Of a stretch of DNA of 64,000 bases, positions 17,058 through 26,069 are shown one piece after another (the stretch's first letter is position 1; every line of letters starts with the position of its first letter). The DNA comes from Bacilli bacterium (GTDB taxonomy: Bacteria > Bacillota_I > Bacilli_A > RFN20 > UBA1709). Both the position numbers and the translations under genes were made by a program. The notes beneath the pieces were generated by a model that saw nothing but the letters and a program-made list of their open reading frames with translations, ran no database searches and was not told where the DNA came from. The stretch spans positions 124,001 to 188,000 of the forward strand of contig JAFTIF010000003.1 in assembly GCA_017457045.1 (NCBI GenBank). Reading direction: 5' to 3'.

Positions 17058-17993
17058 ATGGGTATTGTTCCATTTTTACAACCATTTATATCATCTATAA
17101 CTTATATATGTGTATTATTACTTGCAACATTTGCAGTTACATTAATCTTCAAAACTAGTGCAACAACAAACTTTGCTCAAGGTACAATTGCAGCTTTAGG
17201 ATGTTATGTTACTTCTTACTTTGTAGTTGAAACAGTTTCATCATTTGGTTGGAATATTTGGGCAGGTTTAGCAATTGGTGTTCCAGTAGGTATCTTATGC
17301 GGATTGTTTGTTGATATAGTAATCTTTAGAAATGGTAGAAATGTTAACTTAGTTGGTAAACAAATTATCACAATGGGTTTAGTTTCATTATTAGGTAATA
17401 TTATTCCAATGATTTTCAATTATTTGGAACCACCTAAAATGCCACCTCTAACAGATGCAGAATATATTGTATTAAATATCGGCGGAGATACTTTAACAAT
17501 TACACCTCACTCATTATTATGTTTAGGAATTACAGTTGTTATCTTAACAGTTGTATTCTTACTATTAAAATTTAGTAAATGGGGATTAGGTGTTAGAACA
17601 ACTGCATCAAATGAATATGTAGCTCAAATGATGGGTGTTAATACATATGCTATTACAGCTATTTCTTGGGGAATTGCTGGTGGACTTGGTACATTAGCTG
17701 CTGTTATGTTTACAGGAGAAAATGGAGTTATGGCCAGCCCATTCTTTATGACAGAATTCCAAGTAAATGCCTTCCTTGCAGGTATTTTAGGAGGATTCAC
17801 AGGTTTTATTGGACCATTAGTCGGTGCTGTTATTATTCCACTTTTAAGAATGGTTTTAGGTTATTTTGCTTATGTAGATGGCCTAGAATTTATTACACAA
17901 TGGGATATGGTAATCGTTTATGTCATTGTAATGATTATTATTTATATTAAGCCAAATGGTATTATTGGCAAAAAGATAGCAAAGAAGGTGTAA
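17058..17993 (+). CDS. livH: ABC transporter permease, LivH family
   Basis: This 311-residue hydrophobic protein has about eight membrane segments and the LivH-type stretch GLGVRTTASNEYVAQMMGVN (coupling loop), followed by ISWGIAGGLGTLAA. It is one of the two channel subunits of a hydrophobic-amino-acid-type importer. LivHMGFK systems also import organic acids and aromatic acids in many bacteria. Being in one operon with acyl-CoA enzymes, it more likely feeds that pathway than imports leucine. The gene begins 3 bp after the KAS III-like gene. Confidence 0.88.
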   Translation: MGIVPFLQPFISSITYICVLLLATFAVTLIFKTSATTNFAQGTIAALGCYVTSYFVVETVSSFGWNIWAGLAIGVPVGILCGLFVDIVIFRNGRNVNLVGKQIITMGLVSLLGNIIPMIFNYLEPPKMPPLTDAEYIVLNIGGDTLTITPHSLLCLGITVVILTVVFLLLKFSKWGLGVRTTASNEYVAQMMGVNTYAITAISWGIAGGLGTLAAVMFTGENGVMASPFFMTEFQVNAFLAGILGGFTGFIGPLVGAVIIPLLRMVLGYFAYVDGLEFITQWDMVIVYVIVMIIIYIKPNGIIGKKIAKKV

Positions 17994-17996
17994 ATT

Positions 17997-19082
17997 ATGA
18001 AGAAGAGTTTAATTTTGCCTTCTAAAAGAAGCGTATATAAAGATTTATCAAATAAAACTTTAAAAGATCGTTTAAAATTATTAGTTGCTCACCCAATTGG
18101 ACAATATGCATTATTAGGTGTTATATTATGCTTAGTAAACTTCTTGGCTCAATTTGGTATTCTTCCTAAATCATTAACAACAGCTATCTCATCAGTAATT
18201 GTTTATGCAATTATTTCGATTGGTTTCTGTTTGTTACTTGGTTATTCAGGTCTTGCATCATTAGGAACTGCAGGATTTGCTGGAATTGGTGCATACTGTG
18301 CATATTATGCATTCCAAGTTATGGGAATGTCATTCTTTACAGCTTTAATCTTATCAGTAGTAGTTGCTGCTGGTATAGGATTATTTGTTGGATTTATTTC
18401 ATTAAGAATTGAAGGTATGTATTTGGCGATTTTAACTTTAGGGTTAGCTGAAATCTTATTTAAAGTTTTCAAAAACTTAAATCAAATGCCAAAGATTAAC
18501 ATTTCAAACATTACTTTCTTATTTATTAAATTAGATAATAATATGAAATTTATCTTAATTACAGCAATGTTTGTCTTCCTATTATGGTTAACTAATAATT
18601 TAATTAATAGTCCAACTGGACGTGCTATGCTTGCAATGAAAAACTCTACATCTGCTGCTCAAGCGATGGGAATTAGCTTGATTAAGTATCGTTTATTAGC
18701 ATTTGTTATTTCAACAATTTATGCTTCAATTGGCGGTATGTTATATATCATGGTTACTAGAGCAATTGCAACATCATCATCAACATTCTTGTCACTTACT
18801 ATGTCGCTTAACATACTTGGCGCGGTTATTGTTGGTGGATCTAGATCGTTATGGGGTACTTCAATTGGTGTTCTATTAATCTTCGGAATTCAATCAATAT
18901 TCTTGATTAACGTTCCATTCTTTGTTGAACACCCAGAATTTATGGGTATTGTAACAGGGGTATTATTAATTGTTATCGTTATGTTCTATCCTGGTGGTCT
19001 TGCACAACTATTCTTAGAACTTAAGGTAAAATATTATAAATTTATACAAAAAAGGAGGATAAAAAAATATGGCACACATTAG
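17997..19082 (+). CDS. livM: ABC transporter permease, LivM family
   Basis: The 361-residue permease starts with a charged cytoplasmic arm of about 35 residues and then has eight to ten membrane segments. The conserved LivM pieces are GYSGLASLGTAGFAGIGAY, RIEGMYLAILTLGLAEI and GRAMLAMKNSTSAAQAMGI. It pairs with the LivH-like permease 3 bp upstream. Its last 14 bp overlap the start of the ATPase gene, so translation of the two is probably coupled. The C-terminal tail is strongly basic. Confidence 0.88.
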   Translation: MKKSLILPSKRSVYKDLSNKTLKDRLKLLVAHPIGQYALLGVILCLVNFLAQFGILPKSLTTAISSVIVYAIISIGFCLLLGYSGLASLGTAGFAGIGAYCAYYAFQVMGMSFFTALILSVVVAAGIGLFVGFISLRIEGMYLAILTLGLAEILFKVFKNLNQMPKINISNITFLFIKLDNNMKFILITAMFVFLLWLTNNLINSPTGRAMLAMKNSTSAAQAMGISLIKYRLLAFVISTIYASIGGMLYIMVTRAIATSSSTFLSLTMSLNILGAVIVGGSRSLWGTSIGVLLIFGIQSIFLINVPFFVEHPEFMGIVTGVLLIVIVMFYPGGLAQLFLELKVKYYKFIQKRRIKKYGTH

Positions 19083-20490
19083 TGATTATAGAAAATTATC
19101 CTCAAAGGTTGAATCATTAAAAGAAAAAATCACTTTCCAAAATGAACTTTATGAATTAGATAAAGTCTTAATTCACGAAAAGTATTTGAAGAAAGTTGAT
19201 AAGATTCAAGAAAAAGAAAATGAAAAATTAACAATTAAAGCATTTGCATTTGCTAATTTAGAAGAAGAAGTAAATAAAAGAATTGTTAATAGAATGCTAA
19301 AGTTCAATACTAAAGATTATTGGTTTAGAAGAGAAGCAATCCAAAATTACAGATTAAATAAAGAATCTGGATGGGATGCTTATCAAGCAAGACTAAATGA
19401 ATTAGATGAACTTAAAAAGCAAAAAGAAAAAGAAGAAAAAGAGAAAATTCGTAATGAGTTATCTAAATACATTGTTACTGATGCTGATGAATTAGAACAA
19501 GTTAAAGCTGATTTCCAATTAGCAGTAAAAGAATCAGAAGAATTTGTAAAAAATGAAGCTGAAAAATTATTTGCTAAGGAAAAAGATGAATTAGCAAAAA
19601 GAGAAGTTAAGTTTAATAAAACAATCGAAAAACTTCATGCTTTATTAGATGAAACTACAAAAGCATTAGAAAATTGTAACAATGAATCTTATTCTTTACC
19701 TGAAGGAGTAGTATTGAAAGTTGAAAACTTAACAATGCAATTTGGTGGACTTAAAGCCGTAGATAATTTATCTTTTGAAGTAAAAGATGGAGAAATATTC
19801 GGATTAATTGGACCAAATGGTGCAGGTAAAACAACTGTATTTAACTGTATTACTCAATTCTATAAACCTACAGCAGGTGAACTACATTTCTTAGAAAAAA
19901 GTGGAGCTACAATTTCACTTAATGATTACGCAGTTCATGATGTAATTAAAAAAGGAATCGTAAGAACTTTCCAAAATGTTGAGTTGGTTAAAGAAATTTC
20001 TGTAATGGATAACTTATTAGTCGCAGCACATTCTCAATATCACTCTAATTTATTCGAACAATTCTTACATTTACCAATTTTACAAAAAGAAGAAATTGCT
20101 ATGCGTAAGAAAGTAGAAGAAGTATTAGATTTCTTAGATTTAAATAATTACAAGAATATGTTATGTTGGGGACTTCCATATGGCATTTTAAAAAGAATTG
20201 AAATTGCTAGAACTTTAATGAATAATCCTCAATTAATTATCTTGGATGAACCAGCAGCTGGTTTAAATGATACTGAAACTGCTGAATTAACTAAATTAAT
20301 TCGTAAGATTCAAGAAAAATATAAATGTACAATTTTACTTGTTGAACATGATATGGGATTAGTTATGGATGTATGTAATACAGTTTGTGCTATTTCCTTT
20401 GGTAAATTATTAGGAATTGGTACTCCTGAAGAAATTCAAGCTAATAAAGATGTTCAAGCAGCTTATTTAGGATCAGTTGAGGAGGAATAA
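19069..20490 (+). CDS. livG: ABC transporter ATPase, LivG family, with a coiled-coil N-terminal extension
   Basis: Residues about 214-473 are a LivG-type ATPase with Walker [10 protein letters not shown] (248-256), Walker B LIILDEP (389-395) and H-loop His426. The signature motif reads [13 protein letters not shown], where LivG proteins normally have a YGQQRRLEIAR form, so the Gln is lost. Residues about 1-205 are an added, highly charged, mostly helical region (runs such as [17 protein letters not shown]) that looks like coiled coil. LivG is usually about 255 residues, so this extension is unexpected. The ATG at 19069 has AAGGAGGAT directly upstream, and no good ribosome site was seen near residue 214, so the long form is real. 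Confidence 0.88.
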   Translation: MAHISDYRKLSSKVESLKEKITFQNELYELDKVLIHEKYLKKVDKIQEKENEKLTIKAFAFANLEEEVNKRIVNRMLKFNTKDYWFRREAIQNYRLNKESGWDAYQARLNELDELKKQKEKEEKEKIRNELSKYIVTDADELEQVKADFQLAVKESEEFVKNEAEKLFAKEKDELAKREVKFNKTIEKLHALLDETTKALENCNNESYSLPEGVVLKVENLTMQFGGLKAVDNLSFEVKDGEIFGLIGPNGAGKTTVFNCITQFYKPTAGELHFLEKSGATISLNDYAVHDVIKKGIVRTFQNVELVKEISVMDNLLVAAHSQYHSNLFEQFLHLPILQKEEIAMRKKVEEVLDFLDLNNYKNMLCWGLPYGILKRIEIARTLMNNPQLIILDEPAAGLNDTETAELTKLIRKIQEKYKCTILLVEHDMGLVMDVCNTVCAISFGKLLGIGTPEEIQANKDVQAAYLGSVEEE

Positions 20491-20492
20491 TT

Positions 20493-21251
20493 ATGGAACT
20501 ATTAAAGATTTCAAATTTACAAGTTAACTATGGTCCTATCCAAGCAGTTAAGGGAATTAATTTATCAATCGAAGAAGGAAAAATTGTTGCATTATTAGGT
20601 GCTAATGGTGCTGGAAAAACTACAACTTTAAGAACTATCAGTGGAATTATTAAAGCTAGCGGTGGTGAAGTAGTTTTCAATAATGAAAATATTACTAATA
20701 AAAAAGCATTTACAATTGCATCTAAAGGTATTACTCAATCTCCAGAAGGAAGATTAGTATTCTATGGATTAAATGTTGAAGATAATCTTAAAGCAGGAGC
20801 TTATTCTTTGAAAACTAAAGTAGTTGAAAAAGATGGTAAAAAAGTTAAGATAAGTGCTTCTAAACAATTAAAGGAAAATTTAGAACGTGTCTATAGATTG
20901 TTCCCTATCTTAAAAGATAGAAGAAAACAACAAGCTTCAACACTATCTGGTGGTGAACAACAAATGCTAGCTATTGCTAGAGCATTAATGGCAAGTCCTA
21001 AAGTATTATTACTTGATGAACCATCACTAGGTTTAGCACCACTTATTATTAAAGATATCTTTAATACATTAAAAGAAATCCAAAAAGAAGGTACAACAAT
21101 CTTAATTGTTGAACAAAATGCATTAGCAACTTTAAAAATTGCTGACTATGCATACGTATTAGAGCTAGGATCTATTTCTATTGAAGGTCCAGCTAGTGAA
21201 TTAATCCATGATAAACGCTTAGTTGAAGCTTATCTTGGTGGTTCAAAGTAA
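20493..21251 (+). CDS. livF: ABC transporter ATPase, LivF family
   Basis: The 252-residue ATPase has Walker A GANGAGKTT, an intact signature LSGGEQQMLAIARAL, Walker B VLLLDEPSLGLAP and the H-loop region IVEQNALATLKIA, all typical of LivF. It is about 15 residues longer than usual because of a Lys-rich insertion after GAYSLKTK. It begins 2 bp after the LivG-like gene. With a normal signature here and a degenerate one in its partner, the two ATP sites of the dimer are probably unequal. Confidence 0.9.
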   Translation: MELLKISNLQVNYGPIQAVKGINLSIEEGKIVALLGANGAGKTTTLRTISGIIKASGGEVVFNNENITNKKAFTIASKGITQSPEGRLVFYGLNVEDNLKAGAYSLKTKVVEKDGKKVKISASKQLKENLERVYRLFPILKDRRKQQASTLSGGEQQMLAIARALMASPKVLLLDEPSLGLAPLIIKDIFNTLKEIQKEGTTILIVEQNALATLKIADYAYVLELGSISIEGPASELIHDKRLVEAYLGGSK

Positions 21252-21323
21252 AATTAATTATTGCATTGCAATATTAATTATAAAAATTTCATCAAAAAAT
21301 ATATAATAAAGGAGAAGAAAAAG

Positions 21324-22742
21324 ATGAAGGCAAAAAACATTTTATTTGCTAGTTTACTAGCAGCAGTAGCAATCACAGCTACAGGTTGTGATGGAGCTAC
21401 AGACAGTAAGCAAGGTATTACTGAAGATAAAATCTATATTGGTAATACAGCAGCTACATCTGGTGCATTCGCAGCAGTTGGTGAACCATTTAACATTGGT
21501 TTAAACGCAGCATTAAAAGTTTATAATGATGCAGGCGGCTTCGGCGGCAAAAAAGTTGAATTAAAACACTACGATGATAACTTCAACGCAGAACAAGGTT
21601 TAACTTACACAGAAAAATTAGTAGAAGAAGATCAAGTATTCGCATTAGTTGGTCACTTCGGTACACCTACAGTTGGTGCTACAGTTGACTACATCGTTGA
21701 CAAAGGTATCCCTATGGTTTACGCAGCAACTGGTGTTTCAGCATTATACAATCCTGAAGCTAAAGGTAACGAAAAAGCAGTTATGTCAGTTCAACCTATC
21801 TATAACGCAGAAGGTGCTGTATTATTAGCAAGAGCAGCTGCTACAACAGAAGGTAACTTAGGTTTAGGCGGTAAGAAAATTGGTGTTATTTCTACAACAG
21901 ATGAAGCAGGTACTGGTTTATTATTAGGTATCCAAGAACAAGCAGCAAAATTACCAAAAGAATTAAGAGACAACATGAAATTTGTTACTACAGATGCAAC
22001 AACAGGTACTAACCACTCTACAGCTGTTACAGCATTAAAGAACCACGGTTGTGACGTTGTAATCATCGCAGCTAACCAAGCACCATTTGAAGAAATCTTA
22101 AATTACTTCAAAACAACAGGTTATGACAATGTTAAAACTATCACTTCATATGTAAGTGCTAACACAGCATTAGCAGCTAAATTATATGCTTCAGAAACAT
22201 TAACAGCTACAAGAACAGCTTATACAACAGCATGGTTAGATATCACATCATCTACATATGTTTATAAACCAGCTGAAACAAACGCAATCGGTACATTATT
22301 ATGGCAATCATACAAAAACTTAGCACCATTAGTATACGATAATGGCGTTCCTGGATTCTCAGAAGAATACTGGGTAGCAGCAGAAGCTATCTATGCTTAC
22401 GCATTAAATCCAGCAGATGTTACATCATATGTTACAGCTTTCCAAATGTCATACAACTCATATGCATTAGCAGGTTATATCGCTGGTGAAACATTCTTAA
22501 CAGGTTTAAGAAGAGTAGCAGCAGATGAAAAAGACTTATCATGGAAAACATTCATCAAAGCTATGGAACAAGAAGAAGTAGACATCCCTATGGGTGGTGG
22601 CGTTGATTTCTCAGATGGTAAACGTGTTGGTATCCAAGACTTAGCATTAAATAAAATGGGTCCTGGTTTATTAGGCACAGGTGAATTAGAAGTTTACAGC
22701 CCAATTACAAAAATTGACACTGTTATGGAAGGCGTTAAATAG
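21324..22742 (+). CDS. ABC transporter substrate-binding lipoprotein, LivK/Peripla_BP_6 family
   Basis: The 472-residue protein has a lipoprotein signal (MKAKN, hydrophobic core, TATGC with Cys22) and a two-lobed type I binding fold. Landmarks are IYIGNTAATSGAFAAVGEPF, KVELKHYDDNFNAEQGLTYTEKLV and FALVGHFGTPTVGATVDYI. The ligand cannot be read from sequence; operon context suggests an organic acid or acyl compound. ATG 21324 is chosen because GGAGAAG precedes it and it starts a proper signal peptide. Codon use is that of a highly expressed gene. A strong hairpin follows. Confidence 0.88.
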   Translation: MKAKNILFASLLAAVAITATGCDGATDSKQGITEDKIYIGNTAATSGAFAAVGEPFNIGLNAALKVYNDAGGFGGKKVELKHYDDNFNAEQGLTYTEKLVEEDQVFALVGHFGTPTVGATVDYIVDKGIPMVYAATGVSALYNPEAKGNEKAVMSVQPIYNAEGAVLLARAAATTEGNLGLGGKKIGVISTTDEAGTGLLLGIQEQAAKLPKELRDNMKFVTTDATTGTNHSTAVTALKNHGCDVVIIAANQAPFEEILNYFKTTGYDNVKTITSYVSANTALAAKLYASETLTATRTAYTTAWLDITSSTYVYKPAETNAIGTLLWQSYKNLAPLVYDNGVPGFSEEYWVAAEAIYAYALNPADVTSYVTAFQMSYNSYALAGYIAGETFLTGLRRVAADEKDLSWKTFIKAMEQEEVDIPMGGGVDFSDGKRVGIQDLALNKMGPGLLGTGELEVYSPITKIDTVMEGVK

Positions 22743-22790
22743 TTGATACTATTTACAAATTAATTTCTTAGCAATAATTAAGTAATACTT

Positions 22791-22836
22791 ATCCAGTGGG
22801 TAACCACTCCCACTGGATTTCTAAAAATTTTTAAAA
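22791..22836 (+). terminator. Strong hairpin separating the importer operon from the CoA-transferase unit
   Basis: ATCCAGTGGG (22791-22800) and CCCACTGGAT (22809-22818) form a perfect 10-bp stem with an 8-nt loop, followed by a T/A-rich stretch. The T run is interrupted, so it may end transcription only partly and let some mRNA continue into the next three genes. Confidence 0.7.
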
Positions 22837-22854
22837 AAATAAAATAAAGATGAC

Positions 22855-22864
22855 CGTTTAAACG
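22855..22864. promoter_or_regulatory. Palindrome upstream of the CoA-transferase gene
   Basis: CGTTTAAACG is a perfect 10-bp palindrome 32 bp before the start codon. The surrounding TGACCGTTTA resembles the right half of the TetR operators (TGACCATTCA, 8 of 10 positions). It may be a degenerate operator that links this unit to the same regulator. Confidence 0.3.
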
Positions 22865-22896
22865 CAAGAGTAATATTACTCAAGGAGAATAAAATT

Positions 22897-24219
22897 ATGG
22901 TAGATTATAAATCAAAAATTATTACAATTGAAGAAGCATTAAAATTAGTTAAGAGTAATGATCATATCGTTACAGGTTTAGGCTCTTCTGAAGCAAAAGC
23001 ATTTTTAAAACAATTACACACTATCGCTGATAGAGTAGAAAATGTAACAGTTAACAACTGTTTACCTATGGATAACTATGAATTCTTTACTAACCCTGCA
23101 TATGTTAAAAACTTTGGTGTAGATGGTTGGTTTTACAATCCTGGCTTAAGAAAAGCTCATAAGCAAGGTAATATATCTTTTATTCCAAACAACTTACACT
23201 TTGCAGCAAGTAAACGCTTAGATCATATTCATCCAAATATTTACGTTGGTAATGGTACATATCCAGATGAACATGGATTTATCTCATTATCATTAGGTAA
23301 TGTATATGAAAAAGCTGCTATTGAAGCTGCAGATATCGTTATTATCGAATGTAATAAAAACTGCCCAAGAACATTTGGTGATGTTGAATTACATATCGAT
23401 GATGTAAATTACATTATTGAAACAGATTATGCAATTCCTGAAATCCCAGATGCAGAACCAAATGAAAAAGACTTAGCAATCGGTAGATATATTGCAGAGT
23501 ATATTCAAGATGGTGACTGTATTCAATTAGGTATTGGTGGTATTCCTAATGCTGTTGCAAAATCATTATATGGTAAGAAAAACTTAGGTGTTCATACAGA
23601 AATGTTAACATCTGAAATGGTTAAACTTGCTAAAGCAGGCGTAATCAATGGTAAATGCAAACAATTGCATAAAGGTAAAATGGTTGCAGCATTTGCTATG
23701 GGTACAAGAGAAATGTATGATTATTTAGATAACAACCCATCAATTCAAATCTTAAACGGTGGTTATGTAAATGATCCATATACAATTATGCAAAATGATA
23801 ACCAAGTATCAATTAATACTACATTAGAAGTAGATGTAACTGGTCAATGTTGTAGTGAATCTTTAGGTTCAGTTCAATTCTCAGGAACTGGTGGTCAATC
23901 AGATACAGCTATTGGTGCTCAAAAGAGTAAAAATGGTCGTTCATTTATCGCTTTATATTCAACAGCTATGGTTAGAAATCCTGAAACTGGTATTAAAGAA
24001 GAAGTTTCTAAAATTGTTTGCCAATTAAAACCTGGTGCTGCAGTATCATTATCAAGAAATGATTTACATTATTTAGTTACTGAATATGGTGTAGTTAACT
24101 TAAAGGGTACTACAATCCGTGAAAGAGTTGAAAAAATTATCTCAGTTGCTCACCCTAAATTTAGAGATCAATTAATGGAAGAAGCAATTAAATTAGGTAT
24201 TATCTATCCAAGAGGATAA
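22897..24219 (+). CDS. CoA-transferase, butyryl-CoA:acetate / 4-hydroxybutyrate CoA-transferase family
   Basis: The 440-residue length and the motifs LGIGGIPNAVAKSL, GVHTEML and FSGTGGQSDTA match the single-chain Cat1/AbfT/But family. Glu235 in GVHTEM is the likely nucleophile that forms the glutamyl-CoA thioester. These enzymes swap CoA between an acyl-CoA and a free acid such as acetate. It could release butyrate as the last step of the upstream pathway, or activate an imported acid. No CoA ligase gene is present in the cluster, which favours this enzyme as the activation or release step. It starts a three-gene unit. Confidence 0.88.
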   Translation: MVDYKSKIITIEEALKLVKSNDHIVTGLGSSEAKAFLKQLHTIADRVENVTVNNCLPMDNYEFFTNPAYVKNFGVDGWFYNPGLRKAHKQGNISFIPNNLHFAASKRLDHIHPNIYVGNGTYPDEHGFISLSLGNVYEKAAIEAADIVIIECNKNCPRTFGDVELHIDDVNYIIETDYAIPEIPDAEPNEKDLAIGRYIAEYIQDGDCIQLGIGGIPNAVAKSLYGKKNLGVHTEMLTSEMVKLAKAGVINGKCKQLHKGKMVAAFAMGTREMYDYLDNNPSIQILNGGYVNDPYTIMQNDNQVSINTTLEVDVTGQCCSESLGSVQFSGTGGQSDTAIGAQKSKNGRSFIALYSTAMVRNPETGIKEEVSKIVCQLKPGAAVSLSRNDLHYLVTEYGVVNLKGTTIRERVEKIISVAHPKFRDQLMEEAIKLGIIYPRG

Positions 24220-24223
24220 TCTT

Positions 24224-25045
24224 ATGGGAGAATTCTTATATCAAGGAAAAAAAGTCTTTTATGATGTAAAAGGTGAAGGAAAACCTATTATTCTATTAAA
24301 TGGTATTATGATGTCTACAGGTAGTTACAATACATTTGTTAATTCAGTAAGTGCATCAAATATGTTAGTAAGAGTAGATTTCTTTGATCAAGGAAATAGT
24401 GAAAGACTTAAAGGAGTAGAATATACTCAAGATTTACAAGTAGAAGTATTACATGCTTTAATCGAGCATTTAAAATTAAAAAACGCTGTTACTGTTGGTG
24501 TTTCTTATGGTGGCGAAGTTGCAATGAAACATGCTATTAAATATCCTAATGATATTGAAAGACTTGTTTTAGCAAATACAGCTGCATGGACATCTAACTG
24601 GTTAAGAGATATTGGACATGCATGGAATAAAGTTGGTGAAACTTTAGATGGTGATGCATATTATGACTTAGCAATTCCTGTTATTTATTCTTCAATGTTC
24701 TATCAAGAAAAAGAAGAATGGATGAATAATAGAAGAAAAGTTTTAGTTCCATTATTCTCTACAAAAGAGTTCCAAGAACGTATGAAACGTTTAGTAGATA
24801 GTGCAGAATCACATGATTGTAGAAAAGATGTGCACAAGATTTCTTGTCCAACACTTGTAATTTCTTCAAAATATGATTGTTTGACACCTATGCACGAACA
24901 AGAATTATTAGTTAAAGAGATTCCAAATTCTCATCATGTTATTTTACCTAACTGTGGTCATGCATCAATGTATGAAGACCCACTAGTATTTATGGCTTTA
25001 GTATTAGGTTTTGCTAATGCTAAAGATACAAACTATATTATTTAA
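24224..25045 (+). CDS. Alpha/beta hydrolase (first of two)
   Basis: This 273-residue alpha/beta hydrolase has nucleophile Ser94 in GVSYGG, Asp218 in SSKYDCLTP and His246 in NCGHASMY, a complete triad. It begins 4 bp after the CoA-transferase. Where many hydrolases have HG for the oxyanion hole, this one has LNGIMMSTGS. It could be a thioesterase, ester hydrolase or ring/C-C hydrolase for the compound handled by this cluster. The exact reaction cannot be told. Confidence 0.82.
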   Translation: MGEFLYQGKKVFYDVKGEGKPIILLNGIMMSTGSYNTFVNSVSASNMLVRVDFFDQGNSERLKGVEYTQDLQVEVLHALIEHLKLKNAVTVGVSYGGEVAMKHAIKYPNDIERLVLANTAAWTSNWLRDIGHAWNKVGETLDGDAYYDLAIPVIYSSMFYQEKEEWMNNRRKVLVPLFSTKEFQERMKRLVDSAESHDCRKDVHKISCPTLVISSKYDCLTPMHEQELLVKEIPNSHHVILPNCGHASMYEDPLVFMALVLGFANAKDTNYII

Positions 25046-25059
25046 AGGAGAGATTTATT

Positions 25060-25962
25060 ATGTTTCTTAATTTAGAAAAGAAATATGTCAATTTACCAAA
25101 TGGTGAAAGATATGCTTATATTGAAAAAGGCGAAGGAGATAAAGTAGTTTTATTAATTCATGGTAATAATGCTTCATCTATTCACTATGAACCTTTATAT
25201 CGTGATTTCCCTGAAGGATATCGTGTAGTAGCACCAGATTTAAGAGGATTTGGTGATTCAAGCTACAATAAATCATTTGATACAATCCATGAAGTTGCTG
25301 ATGATGTTGCATTATTTATGAAAGAATTAGGCATTACTAGCGCATATGTAGTAGGTTGGTCATTTGGTGGCTGTGTTTCACAATCATTGTCAGCTAGATA
25401 TCCAGCATTAGTTGAAAAATTAGTATTATTAAGTTCTGGTTCTGTAAAAGGATATCCTATCTTTAAAAAGGATGCTTATGGTCAAGTTAAAGTAGGAGAA
25501 ATCTATGAAAGTAAAGAAGAATTAGCTTTAGATCCAGTTACAGTTGTACCATTACTTGATATAGAAAGAAAAAATGATACAAAAATGATGGGAGTTATTT
25601 GGAACTATACAATTTATACTTCTAAATCACAAAAACGTCCTGACGAAGATGCAAGCGAAATCTTCTTATTAGAATCATGTAAAGAAAGATGTTTAGTAGA
25701 TGCTGACTGGGCATTAATGCGTTATAACATTACAGATACTACTTCTTTCTATGCTCCTGGTGAAGATTTAGCAAAAGATATTAAATGTCCTGTATTAGCA
25801 GTAAATGGTGAAGATGACTTGGTTGTTCCTGAAATCATGACAAGTGAAAACAGACAAGCAATTCCTTCATTAAAACAAATTTATTATGCAGATTGCGGTC
25901 ACTCAGTTATGGTAGACCAACCTGCACAATTCTTAAAAGATTTAATTGAGTTCATTGGGTAA
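25060..25962 (+). CDS. Alpha/beta hydrolase (second of two)
   Basis: The 300-residue protein has the oxyanion motif LLIHGNNASS, the DLRGFGDS segment, nucleophile Ser101 in GWSFGG, an acid in NGEDDLVVP and His in DCGHSVMVD. It belongs to the same superfamily as its neighbour but is clearly diverged, so the two probably act on different intermediates or form a pair. It has its own AAAGGAG site 15 bp after the previous stop. A perfect terminator ends the unit. Confidence 0.82.
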   Translation: MFLNLEKKYVNLPNGERYAYIEKGEGDKVVLLIHGNNASSIHYEPLYRDFPEGYRVVAPDLRGFGDSSYNKSFDTIHEVADDVALFMKELGITSAYVVGWSFGGCVSQSLSARYPALVEKLVLLSSGSVKGYPIFKKDAYGQVKVGEIYESKEELALDPVTVVPLLDIERKNDTKMMGVIWNYTIYTSKSQKRPDEDASEIFLLESCKERCLVDADWALMRYNITDTTSFYAPGEDLAKDIKCPVLAVNGEDDLVVPEIMTSENRQAIPSLKQIYYADCGHSVMVDQPAQFLKDLIEFIG

Positions 25963-25987
25963 TTTTCCTTTATTTTATTTGTTTTGG

Positions 25988-26027
25988 GTGGCCTCGGATT
26001 TCTCCTCCGAGGTCACAATTTTTTTTG
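25988..26027 (+). terminator. Intrinsic terminator of the CoA-transferase unit
   Basis: GTGGCCTCGGA (25988-25998) pairs with TCCGAGGTCAC (26006-26016, one G-U), followed by AATTTTTTTT. This is one of the strongest terminators in the window and marks the right end of the acyl-CoA cluster. Confidence 0.9.
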
Positions 26028-26069
26028 TAACGAAATTATTATATTTACGTAACATATATCGAGGATGAT

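Noticed and set aside
17666..17950. A 94-residue open frame rich in Cys, Tyr and Trp on the plus strand inside the LivH-like gene
   Set aside because: It is an out-of-frame shadow of the permease gene, with no ribosome site and improbable composition.
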